Shown piece by piece: positions 52,658-62,670 of a stretch of DNA of 64,000 nucleotides. The translations under genes were made by a program, and so were the position numbers. Source of the DNA: Streptomyces rhizosphaerihabitans (lineage in GTDB: Bacteria > Actinomycetota > Actinomycetes > Streptomycetales > Streptomycetaceae); NCBI RefSeq assembly GCF_025399795.1, contig NZ_JAODTZ010000022.1, forward strand, positions 62,001 through 126,000. Direction: 5' to 3'. Positions within the stretch are counted from its first letter, which is position 1. Each line of letters starts with the position of its first letter. The notes under the pieces are model-generated. The model was not told where the DNA came from. It did no database searches and saw only the letters and a list, made by a program, of their open reading frames with translations.

Positions 52658-53230
52658 ATGAGTCTGGTGGAACTGATCGCTCAGGCCGACGAGCGAGGTC
52701 TGGCGGCGAGCGGTCTGGCTTGTTTGGATCGGTGTGTACCGCTGCTGGGCGGTGACGACGATGTCCTGCGACCCCTGTGGGCGAGCCTGGCGGAGACGGA
52801 CCCCTGGGCCGAGTGGGGAACGCGCCTCGACGAGGCGCGCGCCAAGCTGGACGCGGAGGACCCGGAGCCCGCCGTGACCGACGAGGACCACGCCGCCGTG
52901 CTCGCCCGCGTCATGCTCGACGCCGTCCCCTCGAAGCCCTCCGAGGAAGAGCTGCGTGCCTGGTCGGACGCCTGCTCGGTGGCGGCGCTGCAGGTGCACC
53001 GCTTCCTCGACCACGCCGACGACGCGGAGGCGTGTGTGACGGCACGCCGTGAGGGGCGCACGGAGGGCATGTCCCCGCTCGTCGCCGCCGAACTGCGCCG
53101 TCAGGTCGCCATCCTGGAACTGCTCGCCGAGCACGGCAAGGGCGGACTCCGGCCGGCACTGGACGCGTCGACGGAGGGGCGGCGCGTGCTGCGGGCGGTG
53201 GTGTCACGCAGGGCACGCGGGCGGGCGTAG
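52658..53230 (+). CDS. Conserved actinobacterial hypothetical protein
   Basis: 190 residues, soluble, helix-rich and acidic in the middle; no domain recognised. It starts MSLVELIAQADERGLAASGL and has a cluster of acidic residues (DAEDPEPAVTDEDH) and a basic end (RRVLRAVVSRRARGRA). Three cysteines (SGLACLDRC and SDACSVA) are spaced irregularly. ATG at 52658 is preceded by TCGAGGGA; GTG at 52655 is possible. A hairpin follows the stop, suggesting a monocistronic unit. Confidence 0.8.
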   Translation: MSLVELIAQADERGLAASGLACLDRCVPLLGGDDDVLRPLWASLAETDPWAEWGTRLDEARAKLDAEDPEPAVTDEDHAAVLARVMLDAVPSKPSEEELRAWSDACSVAALQVHRFLDHADDAEACVTARREGRTEGMSPLVAAELRRQVAILELLAEHGKGGLRPALDASTEGRRVLRAVVSRRARGRA

Positions 53231-53241
53231 CCCCGGGACAC

Positions 53242-53276
53242 GGGTGCGCCGGAGGCGGTACGGCTCCGGCGCACCC
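53242..53276 (+). terminator. Hairpin terminator after the 52658-53230 gene
   Basis: A perfect 13-bp stem (53242-53254 with 53264-53276) with a 9-base loop, 11 bases after the stop. Confidence 0.75.
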
Positions 53277-53398
53277 CAAACCTTGTTCCTGAGGGGTTTC
53301 TGTGTCGGTCCTGGGGCGGAGATGGCGGTCCTGGGCCGGTGTCGCGAACCCTCGCCCGGACGCGTGACGAATCCGGCCGTCGTCGCGCTCTATCGAGT

Positions 53399-53779
53399 GT
53401 GAACGCAACTCAAGCAACCCGGCCCTCAGCTGCGACGAAGCCCGTCCGCTGGGCGGCCGACACGGTCGCGACCATGCGCGAGGGTGCCCGGCTGCGCCTC
53501 GACTACTCGGCACAGAGCCTGTGGCGTGTCGACCGCGTGATCGACGAGATACGCCGGGACGGCGCCCCGTACGCCGCCGTCGAGAGCGTGCTCCGCGGAT
53601 TCGGTGCGTACGCCGGTGAGGTCGTCGCCCGTCAGGCCGGCGCCGAGTGGTGGGAGACCGGCGGCGAACACTGGCTGCGCACACCCGACGGTCGACTCTG
53701 GGACCCGATCGAGGAGGCCCGCCGCTGCTACGCCGGCGACGGCTCCCTGCGCCTGCTGTGCCGTGAGGCCTCCCGCTAG
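53399..53779 (+). CDS. Hypothetical protein, unknown function
   Basis: About 126 residues from GTG 53399. Soluble, with the helical LDYSAQSLWRVDRVIDEIRRDG and FGAYAGEVVARQAGAEWWETGG, and WLRTPDGRLWDPIEEARRCYAG near the end. I recall similar short Streptomyces proteins annotated only as hypothetical. The start is uncertain: an upstream in-frame ATG-like start at 53339 gives 20 more residues, and the ATG at 53474 would remove the first 25. No clear ribosome site precedes any. A short palindrome follows the stop. Confidence 0.7.
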   Translation: MNATQATRPSAATKPVRWAADTVATMREGARLRLDYSAQSLWRVDRVIDEIRRDGAPYAAVESVLRGFGAYAGEVVARQAGAEWWETGGEHWLRTPDGRLWDPIEEARRCYAGDGSLRLLCREASR

Positions 53780-53786
53780 CCGACGT

Positions 53787-53807
53787 GACGACGGCCGGGC
53801 CGTCGTC
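53787..53807 (+). terminator. Short palindromic hairpin after the 53399-53779 gene
   Basis: GACGACGGCC and GGCCGTCGTC are separated by one base, 8 bases past the stop. It is a perfect 10-bp inverted repeat; the tight loop would open to 3-5 bases in RNA. Confidence 0.6.
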
Positions 53808-54150
53808 CGAGCCGTGAGCCCGGGTTCGCCGACCGGGTCGCGCACTGGGCGGCCGACAAGCCCTGGTTCGATGTCGAGCGAGGTGAACCAGGGCTATGCG
53901 TAAGGGAGTTGGGTTCCGAGCTCGCGTTGCACCTCTGCCTGCCGCGTGGGCGCACCCCCGGCTGCCGTCGTCCGCGGCCGGTGGTCGGGCTGGACGGGGC
54001 GGGGCGTCTGACGCACTGTGACATTTCCCTGGGGCCCGACGCTGATGACCATGGGGGTGTCGACGCGGCCGACCGCGTCCGGCAGAGCACATTCGGGCGA
54101 ACTCGGTGCGAACGAGGACAGTGTTGGGCCAGGGAGGGGTACCCCGCCGC
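53808..54150. other. Intergenic region upstream of the first ECF sigma gene
   Basis: 343 bp without a supported gene. A frame starting near 53816 reads FADRVAHWAADKPWFDVERGE, which looks protein-like for ~25 codons and then decays into Arg/Cys-rich shadow sequence; it may be a gene fragment or chance. No clear promoter consensus could be fixed. Confidence 0.4.
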
Positions 54151-54741
54151 GTGCAGCCGTACGACGCGGAACTGGGCGTGGCCGTGGCGCGGGCGCAAGA
54201 GGGGGACGAGGTCGCCTTCGCGGTCGCGTACCGGATCGTGCAGCCAGGACTGCTCGGCTATCTGCGGGGCGTCGTCGGCGACGAAGCCGAGGACGTGGCG
54301 TCCGACGCCTGGCTGGAGATCGCCCGGGACCTGGGACGGTTCCGGGGGGACGGAGCGGGGTTCCGCGGCTGGACCGCGACCATCGCCCGGCACCGGGCAC
54401 TGGACCATCTGCGGCGGCTGAGGGTGAGGCCCCGGGGAACCGCCATCGAGCAGGACGCCCTGGACCTGCCCGGCAGGCACAGCACGCACGACGAGGCGCT
54501 GGAGACCCTGTCCACCGCGTACGCCCTGGAACTGGTCGCGGGACTGCCGCGTGACCAGGCCGAGGCGGTGCTCCTGCGGGTGGTCGTCGGACTCGACGGA
54601 CCGGCCGCGGCGCGCGTGCTAGGCAAACGCCCCGGCGCGGTGCGCACCTCCGCCCACCGTGGCCTGAAGCGGCTCGCGCGCCAACTCGGCGTCACGGGTG
54701 TGACGGATGAGGAGTCCCGGACGCTGGGGGAGTCGGGGTGA
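54151..54741 (+). CDS. ECF RNA polymerase sigma factor (first of two paralogues)
   Basis: About 196 residues. Sigma region 2 runs through YRIVQPGLLGYLRGVVGDEAEDVASDAW and GFRGWTATIARHRALDHLRR; region 4 shows LPRDQAEAVLLRVVVGLDGPAAARVLGKRPGAVRTSAHRGL. It would direct RNA polymerase to a small regulon. It is strongly similar, block by block, to the sigma factor at 55458, so the two are paralogues. GTG 54151 is chosen because AGGGAGGGG precedes it; GTG 54121 begins VLG like the paralogue but has a poor ribosome spacing. The end overlaps a short frame (GTGA). Confidence 0.9.
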   Translation: MQPYDAELGVAVARAQEGDEVAFAVAYRIVQPGLLGYLRGVVGDEAEDVASDAWLEIARDLGRFRGDGAGFRGWTATIARHRALDHLRRLRVRPRGTAIEQDALDLPGRHSTHDEALETLSTAYALELVAGLPRDQAEAVLLRVVVGLDGPAAARVLGKRPGAVRTSAHRGLKRLARQLGVTGVTDEESRTLGESG

Positions 54742-54962
54742 GCGGTTCGTCCGGTACGGCCGGCACGCGGTCGTCGCCCGCGGCGGCATCGTCGTACGGC
54801 GGGATGTCGTCCTTCGGTCGCAAGCCGCCACGGGGCGAGGAGCCGCCGTGCGGAGCGGGGCGACGGGGAACCCCGGGAAAGAGCGGGAACGCGGCCGGGA
54901 CGCCGGTTCCGCGAGCCTCGGCCACCACGCCGAGGCCGACGAAGTCCAAGCGCGAGCGGTAG
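54738..54962 (+). CDS. Possible small gene overlapping the first sigma gene
   Basis: 74 residues, opening with GTG that overlaps the sigma stop (GTGA), the position where the second sigma gene has its membrane partner. The sequence is Ser/Gly/Pro/Arg-rich with no helix or membrane segment (MSGSSGTAGTRSSPAAASSYGG; end PRPTKSKRER). It could be a decayed anti-sigma gene, a small real gene or a chance frame; codon bias is not decisive. Confidence 0.3.
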   Translation: MSGSSGTAGTRSSPAAASSYGGMSSFGRKPPRGEEPPCGAGRRGTPGKSGNAAGTPVPRASATTPRPTKSKRER

Positions 54963-55457
54963 GCGGGCGGCGGTAGACAGGCCGGGGCCGCCGACAGGTC
55001 GCGGGGCCGAACCGGGCTCCGAGGGCACCGGCGCACATTCCTGCCGATGGCAACGGCCGGGGCCGCCACCCCCCACAGGAGAGGCCCCGACCGTCGCGCG
55101 GCACGGGCCGCGCGGCGACCCGTACTCCCTACAGCGCCGGGACTGCGTTTTGTGTCACACCTCGCACCGTCACCATGTAGTTGCACGTTGTACGAACATG
55201 GACGGGGAGCTGTTTCAGGCCGTAACGTGCCTTTCGCGCCGGTGCGGAGAACGGACGACCGCAACCACGAGGAACCTGAGACCACGACTGCGTGGAATCC
55301 GGGACCGCGACCACGTGGGGCCTGAGACCAGAACCGCGTGGGACCTGAGACCACGAACACGCGGACCTGAGACCACAACCGTCCATCGAGGAACCACGAC
55401 GGCGAGAATCCGGTCCGCGAGAGCGGCGCCGGTTGAGGCGCAAAGAGGGGCGCGGGG
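54963..55457. other. Intergenic region before the second ECF sigma gene
   Basis: 495 bp with no supported gene; open frames on both strands here give Arg/Trp/Ser-rich or Arg/Thr-rich peptides without family resemblance. It contains a lower-GC stretch at 55141-55200 (TTTTGTGTCACACC, TAGTTGCACGTTGTACGAAC), the likeliest promoter zone, then the 23-bp tandem repeats at 55259-55372. Confidence 0.6.
55259..55372. repeat. Five tandem 23-bp repeats upstream of the second sigma gene
   Basis: Units begin at 55259, 55282, 55305, 55328 and 55351 (the last is 22 bp). The rough consensus is CCACGACCGCGTGG followed by GACCTGAGA. Two more decayed copies follow to about 55415. Each unit contains CCACG...CGTGG, so individual copies are near-palindromic, as repeated binding sites would be. 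Confidence 0.85.
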
Positions 55458-56120
55458 GTGCTGGGGGACGACGCGGAGCTGACCGCCGCGGTATTTGCTG
55501 CACAGGACGGGGACGAGACCGCGTTCCGGACTGTGTACCGAGCGGTGCATCCACGCCTGCTCGGATACGTACGGACGCTGGTGGGCGAGGCGGACGCGGA
55601 GGACGTCACGTCCGAGGCCTGGCTCCAGATCGCCCGTGACCTGGAGAGGTTCAGCGGGGACGCGGACCGCTTCCGTGGCTGGGCGGCGAGGATCGCCCGC
55701 AACCGCGCTCTGGACCACATACGGATGCGCGGTCGCCGCCCCGCGATAGGCGGCGACGAGACCGAACTGACCGGCAAGGCCGCCGAGTCCGACACCGCGA
55801 TCGAGGCGATGGAGTCGCTGGCCACCGACAGCACCCTCTCGCTCATCGCCCAACTCCCCCAGGATCAGGCGGAGGCGGTCGTCCTGCGCGTCGTGGTCGG
55901 CCTCGACGCCAAGACGGCAGCCGAGACCCTCGGCAAGCGTCCCGGAGCCGTTCGCACGGCGGCGCACCGCGGCCTGAAACGGCTCGCGGAGCTGCTCGGC
56001 ACCGATCCGGAATCCGTCGGCGCGCTCGACGCCGTTCCCCCGCAACGAGGTTCGCGCACCCGCGCGGTGACGTCCGCCGGTGTGACGCATACGCGTTCGC
56101 GGGCGCAGAAGGACATGTGA
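55458..56120 (+). CDS. ECF RNA polymerase sigma factor (second paralogue)
   Basis: 220 residues. Region 2: YRAVHPRLLGYVRTLVGEADAEDVTSEAWLQIARDLERF and FRGWAARIARNRALDHIR; region 4: LPQDQAEAVVLRVVVGLDAKTAAETLGKRPGAVRTAAHRGL. The C-terminus extends ~35 residues past region 4 (SRTRAVTSAGVTHTRSRAQ). GTG at 55458 has AGAGGGG upstream. Its stop overlaps the start of the next gene, which encodes a membrane-anchored protein, the usual sigma/anti-sigma arrangement. Confidence 0.93.
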   Translation: MLGDDAELTAAVFAAQDGDETAFRTVYRAVHPRLLGYVRTLVGEADAEDVTSEAWLQIARDLERFSGDADRFRGWAARIARNRALDHIRMRGRRPAIGGDETELTGKAAESDTAIEAMESLATDSTLSLIAQLPQDQAEAVVLRVVVGLDAKTAAETLGKRPGAVRTAAHRGLKRLAELLGTDPESVGALDAVPPQRGSRTRAVTSAGVTHTRSRAQKDM

Positions 56121-57217
56121 TGGCCGACGAGCAGTACAGGTGGCTGGACCGCGACGCCGCGGAGCGTCTGCTGCGCGGAGAGCCGCTGGAGGCCGTCGAC
56201 GCCGGCACCCGCGAGCAGGTGGACCGCCTTGCCGAGGCCCTCGGCTCACTGGCCGCCGAACCCAAGCTGAGCAGCGACGAACTCCCGGGCGAGGCCGCCG
56301 CGTTGGCCGCTTTCCGCAAGGCGCGCGCGGACGGGGACGGCGTCGCGGCACAGCTCGGCCACCATGGTCGCGCGCGACCCGGCGCGCATGCCGCGGACGC
56401 CGGCCTGGTGCGTATCGGGCGCCCCGGCGCGCACGGACGCCGGACGCGCTGGGGACGGCCCACCCGCTTCGGGCTCGCCGCGGTGCTGGCCGTCGGGATG
56501 GTCGGCGGGGTCGCCGTCGCGGCCGGAACCGGAGTGCTGCCGACTCCGTTCACCCGTGAACACCCGGGCCCGGCCGCCTCTGCCACGGCGGTACGGACCC
56601 CGGAGCGGCCGCTCGTCTCGGCCTCGCCCTCGCCCTCGCCCGGAGTCTCCGGCGGCATCGGCTCCATGGTGCCGGTGCCTGACGGTCCGTCGGGCGATCC
56701 CTCCGGCGACGCCTCCTCGCCCGCCGATTCCGGCACCGACCACACGAGCGGTCTGCCGCGTCCGGACTTCACCGGGAGCGGCGACCACACCCGCGCGTGG
56801 TGGGCCCGTACGCGTTCGTTCTGTCGTGATGTCCTCGACGGCAAGGATCTCGACGCGGACCGCAGGCGCGTCCTGGAGCATGTGGCGGGCGGCGGCGGCC
56901 GGGTGAAGCTGTACTGCTCGGGCGTCCTCGGCCGCGGGCTGGGCGGCGGATCCGACGGCGGCACGGGCGACGGAGCGGGTGAGGGCGACGAGCAGGGTTC
57001 GGGGCAGGGCTCCGACCAGGGCGGTCAGGGAGATCAGGGCGGCGGTGACGGCGACGGCCATCACATAGGGCCCCGCGGCAACGACCCCCGGGGCAACGGC
57101 GGTATCAGCACCCCGTCCGTCCTGCACCCGGGGCTCGCTCGGCTCCTGCCGGCCGTGCCGACGAGGTCTCCGCTGTCGAGGGCGACGCCGAGCCCGTCGG
57201 ACAGCGTCCTTTTGTGA
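56120..57217 (+). CDS. Membrane-anchored putative anti-sigma partner of the ECF factor
   Basis: 365 residues. The cytoplasmic ~110 residues begin MADEQYRWLDRDAAERLLRGEP and include LAEALGSLA and ELPGEAAALAAFRKARAD; no zinc-binding HxxxCxxC of the common anti-sigma type is present. One membrane helix follows (FGLAAVLAVGMVGGVAVAAGTGV, ~residues 115-137), then a Pro/Ser/Gly-rich extracellular part with two Cys (SFCRDVLDGKDL, VKLYCSGVL) and a Gly/Asp/Gln-rich tail. Translational coupling to the sigma gene is the main evidence for an anti-sigma role (inference). Confidence 0.8.
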   Translation: MADEQYRWLDRDAAERLLRGEPLEAVDAGTREQVDRLAEALGSLAAEPKLSSDELPGEAAALAAFRKARADGDGVAAQLGHHGRARPGAHAADAGLVRIGRPGAHGRRTRWGRPTRFGLAAVLAVGMVGGVAVAAGTGVLPTPFTREHPGPAASATAVRTPERPLVSASPSPSPGVSGGIGSMVPVPDGPSGDPSGDASSPADSGTDHTSGLPRPDFTGSGDHTRAWWARTRSFCRDVLDGKDLDADRRRVLEHVAGGGGRVKLYCSGVLGRGLGGGSDGGTGDGAGEGDEQGSGQGSDQGGQGDQGGGDGDGHHIGPRGNDPRGNGGISTPSVLHPGLARLLPAVPTRSPLSRATPSPSDSVLL

Positions 57218-57694
57218 ACCGCCGTTCTTCCAGGCGCTGATCGTGCCGCCGGCTTCCCGGCGGGTCTGCTGTCGTGCCGCCGGTTTCCGGACCTGTGTGC
57301 TGTCGTGCCGCCGGCTTCCCGGCCGGTGTGCTGTCGTGCTGTCAGCTCTCCGACCAGCGCACTCTCGTGACGGCCGCCCTCGCGCCGAGCACGCTGCCGG
57401 GCTCGGCACGGTCCTGCCCCACGGGTGGCCCAGCGCCGTGACTCCTCGTCTGTCGAGCCCCCGACATCCTGCTGACCTGGTCTTTCGTATGTCGTTGAAC
57501 TTTTTTTGGGCCGGGTGTGACGTTTTCGGCCGCCGTGGCGCAGTACGTGGTGAGCCGACTGGTCATCGGCCGTCGCACGGAGCCGGGGTTCCCCCCGTAC
57601 CCATGGCTCTGTGCAACCGGCGCGGGTGGGACACGTTCCCCCGGTCCCGCCCGCGCCCCACTCTCCCCTCGCCCCGCCTTCGCGCAGGGGCCCG
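57218..57694. other. Intergenic region with tandem repeats
   Basis: 477 bp between convergent genes. It holds the 31-bp repeats at 57241-57333, then no recognisable gene or RNA. 57480-57530 is relatively AT-rich (TTGAACTTTTTTTGGG) and could be a terminator tail or a promoter; neither is certain. Confidence 0.6.
57241..57333. repeat. Three tandem 31-bp repeats
   Basis: Units 57241-57271, 57272-57302 and 57303-57333 all begin TCGTGCCGCCGG and end TGCTG; units 1 and 3 differ at a few positions only, unit 2 more. A partial fourth copy follows (TCGTGCTGTCAG). Confidence 0.9.
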
Positions 57695-58570
57695 TCACCA
57701 GTAGACGACGACCTTGTCGCCCGTGCGGACCTGTGCGAACAGCGCCGCGACCTTCCCCTCGTCCCGCACGTTGACGCAGCCGTGCGAGGCGCCGTAGTAG
57801 CCGCGGGCCGCGAAGTCCGGGGAGTAGTGCACCGCTTGGCCGCCGCTGAAGAACATCGCGTACGGCATCGATGTGTTGTAGATCGTCGACACATGGTGGC
57901 GCGACTTGAAGTAGACGCTGAACACGCCTTCGCGGGTCGGCGTGTACTGCGAGCCGAACCGCACGTCCATCTCCGAGACCGTCCTGCCGTCGATCATCCA
58001 ACGCAGCGTGCGGCTCGTCTTGCTGACGCACAGCACACGGCCCGTCATGCAGCGACGGTCGGGCTTCGCGGCCGGCTGCCCGCCGTAGGGGTACAGCTCC
58101 CAGTCCGCCGGTTCGTGCGTCATCCTCCGCAGCCGCCGCCAGGTGACGGTGTCCAGTTCACCGGTGCGCGGCAGCCCCCGCTTGCCCTGGAACCCCTTCA
58201 CGGCCTCGACCGTCCGGGCGTCGTACGTCCCCGTCGGCGGGGTGATCAGCCACGCGACCTGGTGCAGCCGCGCCTGCGCCTTGCGGACGTCGTCGCCCCG
58301 GTCGCCGCTGGACCAGAGGACTTCGGCGGGCACGGCGGCGGGCTTGTCGCCCTTCCCCGTTCCGGCGGAGCCGGACGGGTCGTCCGCCCCCTTCGACGGC
58401 GCGGCGGGCTTGTCGTCCTCCCCCTTCGCGCCGGGGGCCGGGGCGAGCGAACCGTCGATCCGTACCGGCGGCTTCTTCCCCCGCGCGTCCACGGCGTGTG
58501 CCGTGCAGCCGCTCACCGCGGCGAGGGCCGCGAGCGCGGCCAGCGATCTCTTCAAGCCAGTCGTACGCAT
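57695..58570 (-). CDS. L,D-transpeptidase with peptidoglycan-binding domain, lipoprotein
   Basis: 291 residues. The lipoprotein signal ends in AAVSGC; a charged Pro/Gly linker, a PG_binding_1 domain (GDRGDDVRKAQARLHQVAWL ... GTYDARTVEAVKGFQGKRGL) and a YkuD catalytic domain follow. The YkuD motif is HYSPDF plus the catalytic Cys in YGASHGCVNV. It would make 3-3 cross-links or attach proteins to the wall outside the cell. ATG at 58570 follows CAGGGGTCC. It is convergent with the sigma partner gene. Confidence 0.93.
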   Translation of the reverse strand: MRTTGLKRSLAALAALAAVSGCTAHAVDARGKKPPVRIDGSLAPAPGAKGEDDKPAAPSKGADDPSGSAGTGKGDKPAAVPAEVLWSSGDRGDDVRKAQARLHQVAWLITPPTGTYDARTVEAVKGFQGKRGLPRTGELDTVTWRRLRRMTHEPADWELYPYGGQPAAKPDRRCMTGRVLCVSKTSRTLRWMIDGRTVSEMDVRFGSQYTPTREGVFSVYFKSRHHVSTIYNTSMPYAMFFSGGQAVHYSPDFAARGYYGASHGCVNVRDEGKVAALFAQVRTGDKVVVYW

Positions 58571-58822
58571 CCGGACCCCTGTTCCACCTGTCCTGTCATG
58601 CACATCAGGCCCCCGTCCCGCCGTCGTGTCATCTGAGATGCTCCCCGTGGGTGACCGGTTGCGAACCAGGCCGCATGGTGGAAGAGAACCATGGAACCGG
58701 CCCGCGAAAGGGTCGGTGAGCAAGGTCCCGGCGCGGGTCCCTCTGCTCGGTGCACCGGGGCCGCTACAGTCCGTGGCCGAGGTCGATTCCTGTCACCGGG
58801 CCGCTTCACGGGAGGCACAGCA

Positions 58823-60403
<1,581 letters not shown>

Positions 60404-60481
60404 GCCGGGCGATTCCTCGACGGCGACTGACGGGCGAGACGCCTCTACGGGCTGTCGGAGGCCCGTGCGACACTCGCTTTC

Positions 60482-61132
60482 ATGCTTGGTGTCATCGATC
60501 TCCCCACCTATCTCGCGGGTCTTGTCCTGATCGTCCTGTTGCCGGGGCCGAACTCGCTGTACGTGCTGTCCGTCGCCGCCCGCAGGGGTGTCCGCACGGG
60601 ATATACCGCCGCCGCGGGTGTGTGGTGCGGGGACACCGTGCTGATGACGCTGTCGGCGGCCGGTGTGGCGTCGCTGCTGCAGGCGAACGCCGTGCTGTTC
60701 GGGATCGTGAAGTACGCGGGCGCGGGCTATCTGACGTGGCTGGCGGTCGGGATGCTGCGGGCGGCGTGGGCGATGTGGCGGGCCCGGCGGGAGCCGGTCG
60801 AGCAGAACGCGGAGCCCGAGGCCGTGGCCGGGGAGCGGCCGTTCCGGCGGGCGCTCGTGATCAGCCTGTTCAACCCGAAGGCGATCCTGTTCTTCGTCGC
60901 CTTCTTCGTGCAGTTCGTCGACCCCGGGTATGCCTACCCGGCGCTCTCCTTCGTCGTGCTCGGCGCCTTCGCCCAGCTCGCGAGCTTCCTGTACCTGACC
61001 GCGCTGATCTTCAGCGGTACGCGCCTCGCGGCGGCCTTCCGCCGGCGCAAGCGCCTCTCCGCGGGCGCCACGACCGCCGCCGGTGCCCTCTTCCTCGGCT
61101 TCGCGGTCAAGCTCACCCTGGCCAGCGCCTAG
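60482..61132 (+). CDS. LysE/LeuE-type amino-acid exporter
   Basis: 216 residues with six membrane helices. The family start is YLAGLVLIVLLPGPNSLYVLSVAARRGVRTGY, where the LPGPN motif is diagnostic; ALVISLFNPKAILFFVAFFVQF is the second conserved segment. It exports amino acids or similar small solutes; leucine is only the usual family guess. ATG at 60482. It is convergent with the FAD monooxygenase gene with 21 bp between stops. Confidence 0.92.
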   Translation: MLGVIDLPTYLAGLVLIVLLPGPNSLYVLSVAARRGVRTGYTAAAGVWCGDTVLMTLSAAGVASLLQANAVLFGIVKYAGAGYLTWLAVGMLRAAWAMWRARREPVEQNAEPEAVAGERPFRRALVISLFNPKAILFFVAFFVQFVDPGYAYPALSFVVLGAFAQLASFLYLTALIFSGTRLAAAFRRRKRLSAGATTAAGALFLGFAVKLTLASA

Positions 61133-61153
61133 GACGACCCGGCCGGCCCGTTT

Positions 61154-62602
61154 TCAGCCGACGGCCAGACCCGCCCGGGCCGCGTACGCGGGCAGGTCCC
61201 GTGCGTCGGTGCCCGCCCATCCCACGTACCCGTCGGGGCGGACGAGGAAGACCCCGGTCCCGTACCGCTCGTACGACCCGATCCGTGCGGTGCGGACTCC
61301 GGGGAGCACCGGCGGTTCCGCGTCCGTGCCGACCGTCAGCAGGGTCCAGTGCGGTCCCCGGAACACGTCGAAGAGGCGTACGCCCTCCACGTTTCCGTCG
61401 GGGGCGCGGTCGCCCGCGCGCAGGGCCCCGTCCGGCAGGTCGGTACGGGTCTCCACCGCGAGGGAGGAGTCGCGGTATCCGAGCCCGAGCTGGCGGGTCG
61501 CCCCGCCGCGCCGGAGCTCCCCGCGGTGGACCCGGGTGGACAGGCCGAGCATGTCGGCGGCGACGGGGAGCCGTTCCTCCTCGTAGGTGTCGAGGAGGGA
61601 TCCGGGAGCCGCGCCGCGCAGGACCGTGCCGAGCTTCCAGCCCAGGTTGTAGGCGTCCTGCACGCTGGTGTTGAGCCCCTGGCCGCCGGCCGGCGAGTGG
61701 ATGTGCGCCGCGTCCCCGGCGAGGAAGACCCGCCCGGCGCGGAAGCGGTCCGCCAGTGCCGTGCGCGGCCGGAAGTCCGAGGCCCAGCGCACCTCGGTCA
61801 CGGCCTCGGGCGACAGGTGGGAGCGCGCGGCGACGGTCTTGCGGATGCCGTCGGGGGACAGGTCGACGTCCGTGCCGTCCGGGAACTGCGCGACGACCTG
61901 GAAGTCCTCCGTCCCGGCCAGCGGGCAGATCGCCAGAAAGCCGCCGCCGGTGTCCTCGCTCGGCGGGAAGACATGCCAGTTGTCGCGGTCCAGCCCGGTG
62001 ATCCGTACATCCGCGACGAGCATCGGGCCGGGGTCGACGGTCTCGCCGGTCATGGCGATCCCGAGCGCGCGCCGCACCGCGGAGCGGCCACCGTCGGCGG
62101 CGACGACATACCGTGCGTGGACCGGCGCGCCGGAGGCGAACTCCACCGTCACCCCGTCCTCGTCCTGGGCGAGGGCGACCATCTCGCGGCCGAAGGCGAC
62201 CCGCCCGCCGAGGTCCGTCAGCCGCGCGAACAGGATCTCCTGTGTGCGCCACTGCGGCACCATCCACGGCGCGTTGTACGGCGAGTCGTCGGTCGGCTCG
62301 GCCGGGTCGAACATCTGGTGCTCGCCGACGCGCCTGCCGTCCTGCCAGATCATCCCGACCGGGTAGTCACCGCCCGCCGCGCGGATCGCGTCGAGGACGC
62401 CGAGGTCGTCGAAGACCTCCATCGTGCGCGGCTGGATCCCCTTGCCGCGGGAGCCGGGGAACAGCCCGTCGGCCCGCTCCACGACGAGGGCGTCCACCCC
62501 GCGCCGGGCCAGATCGGCACCGAGGGCGAGACCGGTGGGTCCGGCCCCGACGACGAGCACATCCACGTCGACGTCCACTGCCATGTCCGTTTCCGCACCC
62601 AC
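61154..62602 (-). CDS. FAD-dependent aromatic monooxygenase (PHBH/RdmE type)
   Basis: About 482 residues, group A flavoprotein hydroxylase. Motifs: the FAD fold VLVVGAGPTGLALGADLARRG, the DG motif YVVAADGGRSAVRRALGI and the GD motif VFLAGDAAHIHSPAGGQGLNTSVQDAYNLGWKL. A thioredoxin-like C-terminal domain follows (GDRAPDGNVEG, LVRPDGYVGWAG). It hydroxylates a planar aromatic; inactivation of a drug such as a tetracycline or rifamycin is possible given the TetR neighbour. GTG at 62602 has AAGGAG 6 bases upstream; ATG at 62632 would place an operator inside the coding region. Confidence 0.92.
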   Translation of the reverse strand: MGAETDMAVDVDVDVLVVGAGPTGLALGADLARRGVDALVVERADGLFPGSRGKGIQPRTMEVFDDLGVLDAIRAAGGDYPVGMIWQDGRRVGEHQMFDPAEPTDDSPYNAPWMVPQWRTQEILFARLTDLGGRVAFGREMVALAQDEDGVTVEFASGAPVHARYVVAADGGRSAVRRALGIAMTGETVDPGPMLVADVRITGLDRDNWHVFPPSEDTGGGFLAICPLAGTEDFQVVAQFPDGTDVDLSPDGIRKTVAARSHLSPEAVTEVRWASDFRPRTALADRFRAGRVFLAGDAAHIHSPAGGQGLNTSVQDAYNLGWKLGTVLRGAAPGSLLDTYEEERLPVAADMLGLSTRVHRGELRRGGATRQLGLGYRDSSLAVETRTDLPDGALRAGDRAPDGNVEGVRLFDVFRGPHWTLLTVGTDAEPPVLPGVRTARIGSYERYGTGVFLVRPDGYVGWAGTDARDLPAYAARAGLAVG

Positions 62603-62611
62603 GGCCATCTC

Positions 62612-62626
62612 CTTAACGCTGTTAAG
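62612..62626. promoter_or_regulatory. TetR operator 1 (CTTAACGCTGTTAAG)
   Basis: Inverted repeat CTTAAC-GCT-GTTAAG. It covers the start of the AAGGAG ribosome site of the monooxygenase gene. It is the same class as the copy at 62648 (TTAACNNNGTTAA). Confidence 0.8.
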
Positions 62627-62647
62627 TTCCATGTGCCGAGCCTGCCC

Positions 62648-62660
62648 TTAACGGCGTTAA
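62648..62660. promoter_or_regulatory. TetR operator 2 (TTAACGGCGTTAA)
   Basis: Inverted repeat TTAAC-GGC-GTTAA centred 35 bp from operator 1 and ending 10 bp before the GTG of the TetR gene. The two sites fill the whole divergent control region. Confidence 0.8.
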
Positions 62661-62670
62661 ACTGTCAAGC

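Noticed and set aside
55150..55482. Open frame across the 23-bp repeats
   Set aside because: The 23-bp unit is not a multiple of three, so repeats shift frame and the peptide has no periodicity.
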